This document shows positions 1 through 12,551 of a stretch of DNA of 64,000 bases, piece by piece. Position 1 is the stretch's first letter; every line of letters starts with the position of its first letter. This DNA comes from Centrapalus pauciflorus (Eukaryota > Streptophyta > Magnoliopsida > Asterales > Asteraceae). Under the pieces are notes generated by a model, which had not been told where the DNA came from, ran no database searches, and was given only the letters and a program-made list of their open reading frames with translations. Location: assembly GCA_020465985.1 (NCBI GenBank), contig JAANYP010003718.1:1016001-1080000 (forward strand), in the 5' to 3' direction. A program made the position numbers and the translations under genes.

Positions 1-86
1 AAATTCGGATAATCCAAAATTTCGGATAATTTCACTTCAGGTTTTCGGTTCGGATCCTCGGATTCGAATATCTTTAAACACCCCTA
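1..86. mobile_element. right end of a hAT-type MITE (cut by window edge)
   Basis: The first 86 bases repeat the TTCGGAT / ATCCGAA motif and end in AAACACCCCTA. The complete MITE at 11584-12136 has the same internal motif and ends the same way. The left half and the matching 8-bp target duplication would lie outside the window; the 8 bases following the end are CATACATG. Confidence 0.6.
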
Positions 87-186
87 CATACATGCATATG
101 ACTATGGCAGCGTTTGCTGGAAGCTACACAAATGATTGATAAGGAATTAAGAGGGACAATGCATATACTTTAGTCACCAACTCTTA

Positions 187-1635
187 GGTACCGTTTGTTT
201 TTTAATAGGTTAATATTTGCGATCTGCGAACTTAGCTGCGAAAGTCTGCAATTAGAAGAGGTGACCCAAAAGTCTGCAGTCTGCGAAGAGAAGACTGTTT
301 GTTTTTTAAAATCTTAAAAATGTCTGCGAGAGTTCAATTTTAATTTTTTTTCATCAAAAAACTTATATAGTTGAATTTATATAGAAAATAAACTGAACAA
401 AAAGACAAAATATATAATTTCAAAGTTTAATTGGTTTATACAAAATATTCATACTTCAAAGGTCATTTTATACAAAATATTCATATTCCAAGGTTCATTT
501 TATACAAAATATCCATAACCAAAAAATACCAAACATTAGCTAATATTCATCGTATATTTGTCATCAACTGTGCTGCTAGCTGCTATCTGATCTCGCAATT
601 GTGTCATGAATTGTGTAGTCGGATAAATTTTCTAGTAGTTGAACGTCTCCAAGTGATTGAACGTTTGTAGATGGTTGAACAACATCATCATCATTTTCAA
701 TTTGGACATTGGCCTCTTCATATTGGGTTCCCTTCGTATGAAAATCTGAATTTTTTGAATGAAATGTAAGCATAACACAACTTTTTTATGGCAAACTTAA
801 CAATAAAAAATCAACAATAAGCAACACAAATAAGATTTATGAGAGGAGATGATGTTTTCTAGTAATAAAACAAAAAAATAGGGTTTTTATAGCCGATTCT
901 GAATTTTTTTTGGATCAAATGTAAGCATAACACAATTTTTTTTATAGCAAACTTAACAATAAAAAATCAACAATAAGCAACACAAATCAGATTTATGTGA
1001 GAGGAGATGATGTTTTCTAGTAATAAAACAAAAAAGTAGGGTTCTTATAACCAAATCATACAAGGGATTCAAAGAAACCAAACCTAAAATAGCTGTTGCA
1101 GCCGACAGCCATCCAAAGAGAGAGGGAGAGGAGAAAAATCAATACAATAAAGATATTTCATTTTTATACATGGGTTTTTCAACACAAGAAAGATAAAAAC
1201 GAACCTCAAGAATTTGGCGGTGGAGTGCGGCGAACAGAGCACCAACGACGGGAGCACCTGCGGTGGAGAGTGCGGCCAGCGAGAGTGAGGGAGAGAAAAG
1301 AAAGAGACGAACCTAGGACCGAAAGTGGGATGGATGGATTTGGTTGAGCGGCGGCGGCGGCACGGTTGAGCTCCACAGCAGCAGCGGCAGCTGTAGGGCA
1401 CCAGAGCAGCGGCGGCGATAGGGATGGATTTGGTTGTGAGAACTGAGAAAACCCTAGGAAAGAAACCTGCAGATGGTGGGTAATGCTCGCAGACACGGGA
1501 TGAGTCTTGAAGACGCGGTCAGACGTTATGCGAAGAGAAAAAACAAAGGCGCTTGTAACTGAAACCTCTTCCCGCGTCTGCGAAATCGCAGACGGAAGAG
1601 CTTCGAAGATCTACAAACAAAAAACAAACATGCCC
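187..1635. mobile_element. PIF/Harbinger-like non-autonomous transposon, 1.45 kb
   Basis: The left end GGTACCGTTTGTTTTTT and the inverted right end GGGCATGTTTGTTTTTT form imperfect terminal inverted repeats. A TTA lies directly outside each end (184-186 and 1636-1638), the usual 3-bp Harbinger target site. The inside holds a tandem duplication (745-1048) and a GC-rich block (about 1200-1500) with AACCCTA-type and GGCGGCGG motifs that resembles a plant 5' leader. A short minus-strand ORF (576-773) is acidic and unrecognised; it could be a remnant of the transposon accessory protein. No transposase with a visible DDE motif was found. The element lies about 290 bp beyond the 3' end of the PWWP gene. 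Confidence 0.7.
745..1048. repeat. two-copy tandem duplication, period about 153 bp
   Basis: The unit starting TCTGAATTTTTT and containing ATGTAAGCATAACACAA and AGATGATGTTTTCTAGTAAT occurs at 745-897 and 898-1048 with only a few differences. It lies wholly inside the Harbinger-like element. Confidence 0.8.
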
Positions 1636-1804
1636 TTACTGTTACATGATGGACATGCTCCGTATGTATTTAGAATTTTCAACATCTGTGTCTTTACAAT
1701 TATCCATCCCCAAAACATCCAACCTCTTGCCACCACAAAGAACAAGACCAGTCTTTGGCAATGGCAGATCAAAGATGGCACTGACTGCTATATGATAATA
1801 AATA

Positions 1805-1805
1805 T

Positions 1806-1846
<41 letters not shown>

Positions 1847-1848
1847 AT
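1805..1848. repeat. (TC)n(AC)n microsatellite
   Basis: Compound dinucleotide repeat, TC followed by AC, about 80 bp past the stop codon of the PWWP gene on the minus strand, so it may be transcribed as 3' UTR. Confidence 0.9.
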
Positions 1849-1927
1849 TTACATGTAGCTACCAGCCTACCGCAAATACTAGGCTCTTTTCTCTATTGCC
1901 TTACTTTTTTCCTTTTTTCTTTTTAAG

Positions 1928-4900
1928 TTATTGATGGCGGGCAACCAACTCCTCATGCAACCTACTGAACACAAGTTTTACAGGAATACAAGCAACTGCT
2001 GCAGTTGCAAATGATTCTGGCTTCATCACACCTGCTTTCAAATCACTACTCTGCTGCTTGCTCCCACCAATTGAAGATAACATCCTTATTTTTTGGCTGG
2101 ATAATAAGCCACTCCTCCTATGTGGCCTTTTCTGAAGCTTTGCTGAAGAGCATTTTCTTGATATGCATCCCTTTCTACTTGGTTTTCCCTCTTCGTCTGC
2201 TGCATACTCATGTTGCTGCCGCTCCTCTTCCTCTTCATCCATTGACGATACCCGTGGAACCCTACACTTGGCCGTCCTCCTCGCTGTCCTCCATGGTTGA
2301 AGCATTGTGTCGTAACCAAATGATTCTATTCGTAACTCATCAGCTGCAGAGAGGATCATTTCAGATTCTAGGGTTTCTATTGGGATTGGGTGACCTACTA
2401 TTGCCTTGTCATTCAGCTTGCTCATTAGTGAAATTATGGGTACATGCTCTCTTTGATAGCCTGACTGGACTTGTACATCAACATCAATCAACATCGACTT
2501 CAGCCTGCCACCACCATATACAGGATCAGCCGAGTGCTCCCAGTATCCTTCCAAAGCAGGTGACTCATCATTCTGTGTCAAGTCCTCCCAATTGACGATA
2601 TCATGAAAGCTCTCTAAGCCTCTTAAAGTATTGTCACCAGCATATGTATCATCTCCCATGAAACTCAACCAGTGGCTAGGACCGATGGACACACTTCTTT
2701 CACCTGCCTTTGTGTACCTCTTAATCAAAGTGCGGCTATTCCTTTTACCTTTCAGTTGCCATTTGGAGAATGTTGCACTGTCCGATACGGATTCACCAAT
2801 GTCATCACTCATACTCTCAGTTTCTCCAAGTGTTTCAGATCTTCTGAATAATTTTGGTATTAATTCAATATGTTCAGCTTCATCTGAAGTTCAAATGAAA
2901 TAAAAAGTTGGACTTCTGGTTGACAAATGACAAGCAATAATAAGCAAAAATGAAAAATTAAAAGAACAAGGCTCATCTTCCTTTTCAGCTGTAATATAAA
3001 CATCAACAAATACATGTACATACAATGATGTAAATTAAAATTCATCCAAACACAATCACAGTCAAGATTCAAGAATGAGAATCTCAGACGAGTTACTGGA
3101 GGGACTAGGGAGCCAATGTTTTTTCACCAAACTTTACTTGGGGTTGGCTAGATAACGTAAACTAACCCAGATAAATATTACTATGAAAAGGAAGGCAAAA
3201 ACATTCAAAACCAGGCACGCATGGCTGTGATCTTAAATTGATTTTGGCAAGAAGATGAATAAGACATTTCCCAGAAGGCCAGAACAATTAAAAAAGAAAC
3301 AGGTACAAGAATAGAACCTGAAAGCGTAGTCATTGCATCATATGTGTCCGAGATCAGAGATTCTGTCCCACAAGAATCAGTTTCGGTGTCTTCGGTAGTG
3401 TGCTCTTCACTCAACCCATATGGGAAGGTGTTGTCTCTTCTTTCAGACATGGGAGTTGAAACTTCCCTCTGGTCAGGTAGTGTTTCAATATAATCAAAGC
3501 TTTCATCTGATTTTAATATTGTGCCGGCATCATTGCCTATGTTTGCATGATCTACAAGTTCGCTCTGCTCCTTCCCTACAACGAGGGGAGGAGCAGAGCT
3601 ACCATCATCTTGTAACTGCAAAGAGTTAAGGACAGGTGATTTGGCACTGCTCTCAAGTACTTGAACAAGAGTGCGATGCTTATCACGCCTTTGGCCAAGT
3701 GCTTCCTCCATATGCCTCTCTTGTGATCTCTTCCTTTTCTCCAATAACTTTTTCACACTACTGGGCATTTTATTTTCTGGTGTAAGACCATCAAGATCAG
3801 CATGAATAATAACATCAGGAGCATGCTTATGATAACCATTTGAATCAGGCATGGAAAAATTTTCATACATAGACAGAACAGGACCAAGGGCAAGGTCTTG
3901 CAAACCTCTCATTCTAGGATGTACATATGAGCTTTTATCATCTACACCTACAACTCTCCGGGCCTGCAAAGAAAGATCCTTTCTCTTGTCCTCGGGAGAT
4001 AGATCCATTTTTGAGCCCACATATATTGCATTGTCACATGAAATTCCTGGAGGCACTGTTGTGTCTTTTCCTACATCTTGCAATAGCTTAGTGTTCAAAC
4101 CGTTGGATGGGATACCTAACTTCCCATATTTCTTGTCCAACAGTTGTTTCTCAATCTCAAGAGCATGAAGAATAGCATCTTCCCTGCGTGCATATTTCTC
4201 TCTTTTCTTTGGAGGCATTCCTTGTGAAGCTTCAGCCCTCCCGATGCAATCATTAAACTCACCACAGCGAAATGGTTTCACACGCTTAGACTTCTCCAGG
4301 TTGTACCAATCCCTGTCCACAGTCAAGCAAAGTTATTAGGTGCAAGTAATACATCAACTAAACAAGAAGCTAAAGGAAAAGAAGCACAGACATCAGAATA
4401 GTTACATGATCGTGAGAATACAAATTTAACTTGTTGTCATGTTTGAATAATACAATACGAAAAATGTCGCTTTCACATTTTTAATTCCTCAGTTCATCCG
4501 TCCCAATCATGGCAAATATGATAATGAATAAAAAATTGAGAAACTCTAGGTACAAAAACTAATGAAAGACGAGGGTTCTAATAGAACTGATAGAAAGCAC
4601 CATCATCAAACGGTACACAAGAAATACCGTCGAGCAATCATCTGAAGGTGAGATAAAGCCTGGTATCCCGGGTTTTATACTCAAAAAGTCCTGGTGTGAA
4701 GTCCCAAAACCTGGTTTACCTTATCATTTAACCCAAATCATAACCAGTCGCACCCACAACAAATTACTTCTTCACTAATGCAAATTACAGCATTTGTTCA
4801 TTTAGGCTTTAGCAACTACACATCCAATGCAGAAAACATAAACGAATGTGGATGCGAAGAGATGACCTACACGCTGGCATCTTCCCTGCCAAGTAGCTTG

Positions 4901-5058
4901 ACCGGAGTTCCTGAGCGAGGAGACATGAGATGAGAAGCAGATAGCTCGTCAGGGCCCAATATCTTACCCGGCCACCACGATCCATTCCGCCTCCGAACCC
5001 AAACGATGGTGCCAATACAGCAATCACCCATGCCCGTTTCTGCGTCCGAGCTCACCAT
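1928..5058 (-). CDS. PWWP/Tudor-domain protein, At1g51745-like (3 exons)
   Basis: Exon 1 is 5058-4871, exon 2 is 4312-3318 and exon 3 is 2883-1928. Both introns are GT-AG and the phases match, giving 712 residues. The N-terminus carries a PWWP/Tudor-like fold: GTIVWVRRRNGSWWPG (residues about 16-31), then SPRSGTPVKLLGRED. It is followed by a basic stretch with WYNLEKSKRVKPFRCGEF and a charged helix (KKREKYARREDAILHALEIE). The middle is polar and probably disordered. The C-terminus has a basic serine-rich segment and ends near ACIPVKLVFSRL, a tail I recognise from the plant family of At1g51745 and At3g21295. PWWP domains commonly bind methylated histones and DNA, so a nuclear chromatin role is likely but inferred. 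The first methionine fits the family; a second lies at residue 10. The gene appears intact. Introns at 2884-3317 and 4313-4870 hold nothing else recognised. Confidence 0.92.
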
Positions 5059-5620
5059 CTCTTTATCCCCTGAGCAAAAAATTCCTCACTCGCTTTCCTA
5101 TACAGGATGTCTATGTATTTTGGTTTTTCGACTAAACCTAAACCTAAGCACTCAATCACGTCTAAAGCCAACCAAAACCAATGGTGGCCAGCTAATTGAG
5201 AAAAATGTTGACATTGATAAAGGATACAAAGACGGCCACATTTCAAGGATCTACCGACGGAGATTTATTGTAGGGTTTGAGTTAGGGTTTCCAATTAAAT
5301 TAGGGGAAATTTCATATCTAGGGATTTCCCAAACTAATTTCGTAATCGATCAGCAGCAGACACATGAAGTAGCTTCTCTCTCTTTCACACACACACTCAC
5401 AGCAGAGAGATGGATGATAGCTTCTTTCTTTTGGTTTCTCTTTATTTTTTGAAGAAAATGTTTTAGAGACAAAAACATTATAATTTTTTTCCCTTTCATT
5501 TCTTTTCATTCTTGAAAAACAGAAAAGAACACAAACTAATTTTACTTCTTTTGATTTCCTTCTATTTCCGTTCTTTTCCATCGTTAAAAAGGTTTCTAAA
5601 CACAGTTTAACTTTAAAACA
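5059..5620 (-). promoter_or_regulatory. 5' leader and promoter region of the PWWP gene
   Basis: Upstream of the start codon on the minus strand are AAACCCTA-type (telo-box-like) motifs near 5270-5300 and a GA-rich stretch with a TG microsatellite at 5374-5410. These are common in plant 5' leaders. No convincing TATA box was fixed, so the transcription start is not assigned. Confidence 0.4.
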
Positions 5621-6146
5621 ATTTCAATAAACACTCTGACAAGTTAAAAAAATAAATATTTTAAATAATTATGTAATTTTATTTGTATTAAAATAATATG
5701 AACACATTTCATGGATTTTAAATTTGATTGTTTTGATTGAAAGATATTGTAAGTTGTTTTAGTTTGTTAAAATTGACCTTTTGATTTTTTTTTTAAATTT
5801 AGTTTGAAGTGAGTAGAAAAAAAAAATCAATTTAAAAAAATAAAAAAGAAATTTGAATTTTTTTTTTTTGAAAATAGAAGTGAGTAAAAAAAAATTAAAG
5901 GTCATTTATAAAAGAAAAGAATAAAACTAACTTTGGATAAAAACATTTGAATAAAACAAAGTTAAGTTGAAACCATGCTTTAATTAGGATTAAAATCAAA
6001 ATTACATCTTTTAGTAAATAAAATTAAAATTACCACTATTTGGGAAATAAATATTCAAAATACAAAGATCTAGTAAAAAACTCGATGCATTTGCCTTCTC
6101 TTTACCTCCCGTGCCTCAAACATCACGCCGGTGACTCGCTAATTTA
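5621..6146. other. AT-rich intergenic DNA, nothing recognised
   Basis: Long A and T runs, no coding signal on either strand, and no terminal repeats that could be paired. Confidence 0.6.
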
Positions 6147-6509
6147 AATTGCTCAAAATAAGAAACAACTTTTTTTTTATTATAACAATCTCGCAGAATT
6201 TGTATAAAATAATGGAACAAACTCTTGGTTTACTCCCGATTAATGCATTTAACCGGTAAACAACAAAAGTTAACCAGTAAACAAGGGTTATACATAGAGT
6301 TTATTGTTTAAAATAACAACCTATTTTTATTTTTTTTCTTATTGTGTTTTACCATTTAATATATTGTTTGAAATAACAATCTACTTGTTGTTTACCGGTT
6401 AAATGCATTAATTGGAAGTAAACCAAGAGTTACTTTCATTGGCTGGGACAAATTTTACGAGATTGTTGTAATAAAAAAAGGAAAAACTTGCTTGCCATTT
6501 TAAGCAATT
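6147..6509. mobile_element. foldback (hairpin) MITE, about 360 bp
   Basis: The left arm (AATTGCTCAAAAT, then AACAATCTCG, then GGTTTACT, then ATGCATTTAACCGGTAAACA) recurs inverted in the right arm almost to the centre. The arms start AATTGCT and end AGCAATT. No clear target duplication was found, so the family is open. Confidence 0.65.
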
Positions 6510-7764
6510 CCTCTTTTTTTTAATTGATTTGGAGGAAAATAAAATTTAATTTAGAAATAATTACATAAATTGGTTTGTAAAATTAGTTATTTTCTTCAAG
6601 GTTTACTTTAAGGAAGATGAGAGTAACTCTTTCTTCCCAAATTTCATCTTTTTGTACACCTTAATACCATATGAAAATTTCCATCTTTAGCATTTTCATC
6701 GTTCTAACTTGAAAAATACCTATCATTCTACATCTTTCAACATTTCTATCCTTTTTAATTAGAAAAAAAATTCATTTTATAATTAATAAAAAAATTAACG
6801 ATAAAATGTTTAATTTTATAGATATTTAAAACTATTACATAACTAAAAATTAAAAACTATGTAACAAAAAATACGAAACAACAATTACGATACTAAAATT
6901 ACGAAACTAAAAATACGAAATTACGAAACTAGAATTATAAAACTCCCAAGCCCGACACTCGGCAATTTTTTGTTTGCGTTGTAGAATGAGATTCAGTTGA
7001 GCGCCTTGCAAATGATCGCATGGCCGAAGCATAAAGTCCATATTTTTTTCCCAATTTTTGTTCCTGTACGTTTGTAATTTTAATCTTTGATTTCTTCGAG
7101 GTGCCTTCGGTGTTGCTTATTGTCTTCGATATTGTTGACGTGAGAAGTGTTTAAAAAATCAAATTGTTTGATAACACCTAACGACGATGACTGTTTTTTT
7201 TTTCTCTTTAACGTAGTCTTTCCTCTTGATGATTATCGTCCTCATATTTGTCGTGACTCCTAAAACTGCTGTATCCAATGACAGTCTTCTAACTTTGGAT
7301 GATTCGAAGGGTCTTCGATCTTTTTCATTATGGTTGGACAAAATCATCCATTTGTGGAACGAGTTTTTACTTTATATGATCTCAAAGCACCTCTCATGCC
7401 GATAAGTGAGAAAATGCTTTAATTTTGTTGAACGTCTTGTATTGTTCTTGGGCCGCAAGTATCACGTCATATTCGCTTGGTGCTTCGTCGATTGGCCATG
7501 TTGTTGGTAAACATACTATTAAATTTTATGCATTTGTTGTTCAAATTGTCCCATTTTGAATTCTTTTGGTGGACGTGTGAGTCGTCCCGGGCAGTCGTCG
7601 GATACAAAACTTCTTGAGCGTTCGACCCAAGAAATCTTGTTTTTAATGGTTTCTTATATGTGGATCCTCGGAACTATTAATCCATGGTTCTGCCAACGCT
7701 TTCTTCCTTTGAGGTCCATATTTTTTGTTTCGCCAGACCGTTTTATCGTTCACTTGGACATTCG
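6510..7764. other. AT-rich spacer and possible transposon remnant
   Basis: 6510-7000 is AT-rich with short ACGAAA-type repeats. From about 7000 the composition becomes more balanced and fragmentary minus-strand coding is possible (for example around 7560-7720), but stops interrupt every frame and no domain could be named. Confidence 0.4.
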
Positions 7765-8052
7765 TTACGGGTATCTATTCATTGATTTCCGGCGATTGTT
7801 ATTGTGTTTCGGGTATCGCCTCATCGTCGAATAGTTGTTCACGGTACCTACAAAAGGGTCGAAACCCTCATGAAAGTCAGATTGTGAATATTGTGGGTTT
7901 GGTTGAAATTGTGGTGCGATAGACGGCGAAAATGGTTGTTGAAAGCATGGTGCAAAAAATGGGTGATATGCTACAGGTAAATAAGGTTGAGAGGGGTGTT
8001 GCATTTCAGAGCCGTGCCAACCGGGGTGGTGTTTCTGTCGGAGTGGGTCCAA
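7765..8052 (-). pseudogene. remnant of a transposon-associated ORF1-type protein N-terminus
   Basis: The 95-residue reading frame begins MDPLRQKHHPGW and is rich in proline, phenylalanine, glutamine and tyrosine (for example YHPFFAPCFQQPFSPSIAPQ). Similar Pro/Gln-rich leaders precede the NAM-associated or ORF1-like proteins encoded by plant Harbinger elements and often mis-annotated as 'glutathione S-transferase T3-like'. The match is from memory and the rest of the protein is missing or frameshifted downstream. Confidence 0.4.
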
Positions 8053-8252
8053 GGTGGCACCCTGAATGCCTCTTGAGGTGGGTACTCCTCATACACTAAT
8101 ATTGGTTCCTTATCCATCACTTTTAACTAGTGACATGCCCGTCCATTGCTCGGATATTTATTTTTGAAGTAATTTTTCTAATTTAACAATATTTCATCAT
8201 ATATTATTTCTTATTAAAAAAATTACATTATACATACATACATACACACATA

Positions 8253-8697
8253 TATACAGACTAAACATCTTTTGTGCAGACAACCGATCCTTCAATCGGG
8301 CCATATCTATTTACTGGATGGAGAACGAGCAGGGAACACTTTATTCGTTGCGAACATTGTGAAAAACCATAAAATACCTTTGAATCTTATAAATCTTGTT
8401 GAAAACACTACCATACCCTTCTATTAACCTATTAATCTTATTGGATACTACAAATTTTATTGAATCTTATTAATTTATCGAATCTTATGAATATTGTTGA
8501 ATCCTATGATACTTGTTATAAAACCTACTATGAACCTTTTGAATGTTCTGAATCTTGTTGTACACACTTCTATGAACCCTTTGAATCATGTTACAAACAC
8601 TTGTTGATGTATATGAATGGTTATATGTATTTTTTTTATTTGTTCACAACGATAACTTGTTCACAATGGATCTCATCCCTATATATACATATATAGA
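8253..8697 (+). mobile_element. (TA)n-flanked Micron-like element, copy 1
   Basis: The core runs from GACTAAACATCTTTTGTG (about 8265) to TTCACAATGGATCTCATCCC (about 8675) and is bordered on both sides by TA-rich microsatellite. The ends are imperfect inverted repeats sharing ATC..TTGTGAAC. The inside is full of GAATCTT / TTGAATC motifs. It is clearly homologous, in opposite orientation, to 10609-12547, but has about 60 extra bases near the left end (from about 8279). Rice Micron elements are known to sit in (TA)n in this way. Confidence 0.6.
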
Positions 8698-8716
8698 AAG
8701 AGAGAGAGAGAGAGAT
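8698..8716. repeat. (GA)n microsatellite
   Basis: Nine or so GA repeats at the junction between Micron-like copy 1 and the outer element of the following nest. Confidence 0.9.
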
Positions 8717-9000
8717 GAGATCATTGTAGAACCTAAATTTAGTGTAGAATTGTACAACTAATATCGTCCATTGATTAAATCAATCTAGTGGTCATGATTT
8801 GAAAAAGTCAAGTTTGGAATTAGTGAAAAAAAAATTGGTATTAGTGATAAAAAAGAAAATATTGGAATATAGCAAAAAGATTGACATTAGCAAAATAAAT
8901 ATCTTTTTTCTTTAAATTAAAATAACATTAAAATGATTAAATTTTAAATTAAAAAAATTATACCATAAAAACGACAATTTTATACTCTTTAAAACGAGAC

Positions 9001-9448
9001 CGGTCATGATATATTTTTTTCGAAAAAATTTTACGTGTTCATTTTTCGTAATTTTTTTTTGCCCAGACCACGATGCAATATAGCATGACGAGATCATTCA
9101 ATGTCGAATGAACACTAGATATCATATATTCAACGTCGATGCAACACTGCATATACATTCAATAAGAGCCAAAATAATGGTCAGAACTAGTAATCAAAGT
9201 TGGTGGATTTAACGAGAACGGTCATCATATATTTTTTCGAAAAAATTTTACGTGTTTATTTTTCGTAATTTATTTTACCTAGACGACCATTCAATATATT
9301 ATATAAAGATCATTCAATGTCGAATTACTGTTTATATCACATATTCAACGTCGAAGTGATACTATATCACACATATGTAACACTGGATGTACATTCCATA
9401 TTAAAAAAAGTAAAAAATGGTCAAAGTGGACAGTCAAAGTTGGTGGAC
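9001..9448. repeat. two-copy tandem repeat, period about 220 bp
   Basis: Copy one starts at about 9001 and copy two at about 9221. Both share ATATTTTTTTCGAAAAAATT, ACGTGTT.ATTTTTCGTAAT, GATCATTCAATGTCGAAT and CAAAGTTGGTGGA in the same order, with roughly 80 percent identity by eye. Confidence 0.75.
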
Positions 9449-10609
9449 TACTATTAATTCAATGTTAATTGCATAATTACCATCTTATCTCTTGTAACAC
9501 CCCGACTCCCGAGCAGGTTCGTGTAATTATCCCATTGACTAATTATAATAGTGATTATTGCGTTGGTCCAATTGCGTCCCGTTTATTGGATTATACGTGT
9601 CGGGACGGGGATTTCGTGGATTCGGGATATAATTTTAGTGGATAAACTATAATTATGGATTCACGGATTTAAATGAGAATATTGATACACATAGTGGATT
9701 TTTAATATTGGGGTCGGGTATCGGTGTCGAACCTGCGATATAACCGGACCCGTAAATGTGTGTATATTACGTATGCTATGTCGTGACGTTGTTTCTTTCC
9801 CCAAAAACTTATCAAGGTGATTGTGTGTGTAATTACCTGCTGCTGGAGCTCAGTTTGGAGCCAATTCAAGAGATTAAAAGTGCTGCAAACCAGATTGAAA
9901 TCTTCTTGTTGTGTTCTTGAAGTTTCAAGGTAAGAATTCCTTGATTTGAGCTTGATTTTATGTGCTAAACATGGGTATATGTTGGGAACTGGTTGAGTAT
10001 GTTTTGGGGAGTTTATTAGCATCAGTTACATGTATGTTTCTGCTGGAAATTGGTTAGGGGAGGTGGTGAACCTCGTGGGCAGAACTGAAACAGCGTACAG
10101 AGGAGCTGTTGTGCATCGTGAGCGCGGTCGCGACGCGCTAAGCGCGGCCGCGATGACCTTTTCAAGCGGGCTGCGACCCGGGCCAGTGCGGCCGCGATCC
10201 AGGCCAGTTGGGCTTGGTCGGGTTTGGGCTGTGGGGGTCGTCTGGGCTGTTTTGTGGGGTTCAGCCGGTTATGTTAACAAACTATGGGATATCTGGGATT
10301 GATCTGGGGAGAATTATTTTGTGTACAGGGATTGTCAGAGATCGTTTCGGGCCGGGTTAGGATCAGCGAATTAGAGATATTGTGCGGGGTGATCCAGGTG
10401 AGTACACGAGTTCTTTTCAAAGGGCCTACTTTTATCGAGTCCTAATATGTGCATATATTATTGTTGTGATTGTGTTTGGGCACGTCGAGCTGCCCCTCAG
10501 GTATGGTCCTTCTTTCTTTATATGTGTTATATGTTCGGGATCCATTATAGCGAATCGCGATGAGTTATCGCGGGAGCTGTGTAGCTTTGTTTAGCCCTGC
10601 GTAGGGTTC

Positions 10610-10654
<45 letters not shown>

Positions 10655-11256
10655 TAGATAGGGATAAGATCCATTCTGAATAAGTTATTCGTTGTGAACG
10701 TTGTGAACAAATAAAAAAAATACATATAATCATTCATGTATATCAAAAAGTGTTTGTAACATGATTCATATGATTCAAAAGGTTCATAGAAGTGTCTACA
10801 ACAAGATTCAGAACATTCAAAAGGTTCATAGTAGTTTTTATAACAAGATGCATAGGATTCAACAAGATTCTTAGGAGGCGTTTGATTCGCTGGAATCTGA
10901 CGGAATGGAATGGAATCTGTCAAAGAAATGGAATTCTGGAAGGAATGGAATCTGTCTGAATCCAAATACTATAGTTTGTTTGGTTGGCAGGAAAGGAATG
11001 GATTTCAGATACAATTCCTTAATTGTTTTCCGTTTGGTTGATAAATCTGTCAAAATGAATTTTTTTCTTGAAGTACAAAAATTTTTAAAACTATGATTTA
11101 TTTAATCAATTTCTTTATAAAATAAATTTTTTATATTGCAAAGTCACAAAACAAATATCTTAAAATGTTACAACCAAAATAATATGTGATATAGTACAAA
11201 AGACAACAAAAAACATGATTATAATATATCTGGTCATTTATGATAGATAATTCAAG

Positions 11257-11260
<4 letters not shown>

Positions 11261-11310
<50 letters not shown>
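11261..11310. repeat. (TA)n microsatellite
   Basis: About 25 TA units inside the Harbinger long form. Confidence 0.9.
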
Positions 11311-11311
<1 letters not shown>

Positions 11312-11583
11312 TTATTAAATGATTGTCAACTTTTCCAACAAAAAGTACCCACGGTCCTGGTAGTTTTTAAAAGAAAACGTGGTAGTGGAACCAAAAATAG
11401 GAGGTGAGCTGGAGGAGAGGACGAGCAAAACCCTAGTCACCGCAGATGGAAGAGATCGGCACCGGAGATGGAGGAGATCGGCGGTAAGACGTCCAGCGGC
11501 TAGCAGATCGGCACCGGAGAGAAGAACAAGTTTTTTTTTTTGTGGCCGCTAGGGTTGAGAGTGAGCGGATGGTTGTCAAAAGG

Positions 11584-12136
11584 TAGGGGAGTTTAAAACC
11601 GGATATCCGAAATTTCGGATAGTGATATTTGTTATCCGAACCCGAAATTTTGGATATCCGAAATTCTGGATTCAAATATCGGATTATCCGAAAATTCATA
11701 TTTTTAATTTTTCTAAACAATTAAATCAATTTTTTGAATATCCAAAACACAAATTTTATATATCCAAATACGTATTAAAGATAAATATATCACAAACTAA
11801 ATGTATCCGGAATTATTTTACCCAAAACGACTAAAAAATATTAAAAAAACTAAAATATATAAAATAGTAGTTAATAAATCTGTAATATCAAGATAAAACT
11901 CAAAAATATACATTAGAATAATAATAATAAACACTCAAATATTATGTAAATAATCAATACCAAAGATATAAAAAGATTTAAAAATATAATTTTTTTTTGG
12001 ATTTTCGGATATCGGATTATCCGAATATCCGAAATTTTGAAATTTTACTATCCGAATCCAAAATTTCGGATAGTTTCGGGTCGTATTTTTGGATTTTATT
12101 TCGGATGCTCGGATTCGGATTTTTATAACACCCCTA
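11584..12136. mobile_element. hAT-type MITE, 553 bp
   Basis: Left end TAGGGGAGTTTAAAACCGG; right end inverted TAGGGGTGTTATAAAAATCC. An exact 8-bp target duplication, TCAAAAGG, flanks it (11576-11583 and 12137-12144), diagnostic of hAT insertion. Sub-terminal ATCCGAAATTTCGGAT palindromes are repeated at both ends. It is the innermost element of the nest. Confidence 0.85.
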
Positions 12137-12497
12137 TCAAAAGGAATTGAGTATGGAATTTAAATTCCTTTCATTTTGCTATGGAATGATCATTCCTTCA
12201 AAAGGGGTTTTTTTTTTAAATGTGGAATGGTCATTCCATTCCTTTGGACTACCAAACATCCCATCAGAATGGAAAATCTATTCCTTTTCCACCAGATTCC
12301 ATCAGATTCCAGCGAACCAAACGCCCCCTTAAGATTCGACAAATTTATAGGATTCAATAACATCCATAGGATCCAATAAGATTTATGGGTTAATAGAAGG
12401 GTTTGGTAGTATTTTCAACAAGATTCGTAAGATTCAAAGGTATTTTTTGGTTATTCACAATGTTCACAACGAATAAAGTGTTCACAAAAGATATTTA

Positions 12498-12551
<54 letters not shown>

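Larger units (their letters stand above)
10874..12328. mobile_element. PIF/Harbinger element (long form), 1.45 kb
   Basis: Ends are GGAGGCGTTTGATTCGCTGG and, inverted, GGGGGCGTTTGGTTCGCTGG. TTA flanks both ends (10871-10873 and 12329-12331). It shares both arms with the 315-bp MITE at 39601-39915, which looks like an internal-deletion derivative. The interior carries a leader-like segment (about 11400-11560) and a TA microsatellite (11261-11310). A hAT MITE is inserted at 11584. No transposase frame is visible. Confidence 0.8.
10609..12547 (-). mobile_element. (TA)n-flanked Micron-like element, copy 2
   Basis: Bordered by (TA)n at 10609-10652 and 12501-12547 and inserted in the solo LTR, whose sequence resumes on both sides. 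The left end GGGATAAGATCCATT and the right end (inverted) GACTAAATATCTTTTGTG match copy 1 in the opposite orientation. Internal GATTCAAAAGGTTCATA motifs are repeated. It was later split by the Harbinger element at 10874. Confidence 0.65.

Noticed and set aside
1084..1496. Overlapping open frames on both strands (1084-1401, 1206-1496 minus; 1096-1347 plus)
   Set aside because: Low-complexity GC-rich DNA inside a transposon; no domain, and frames are open on both strands.
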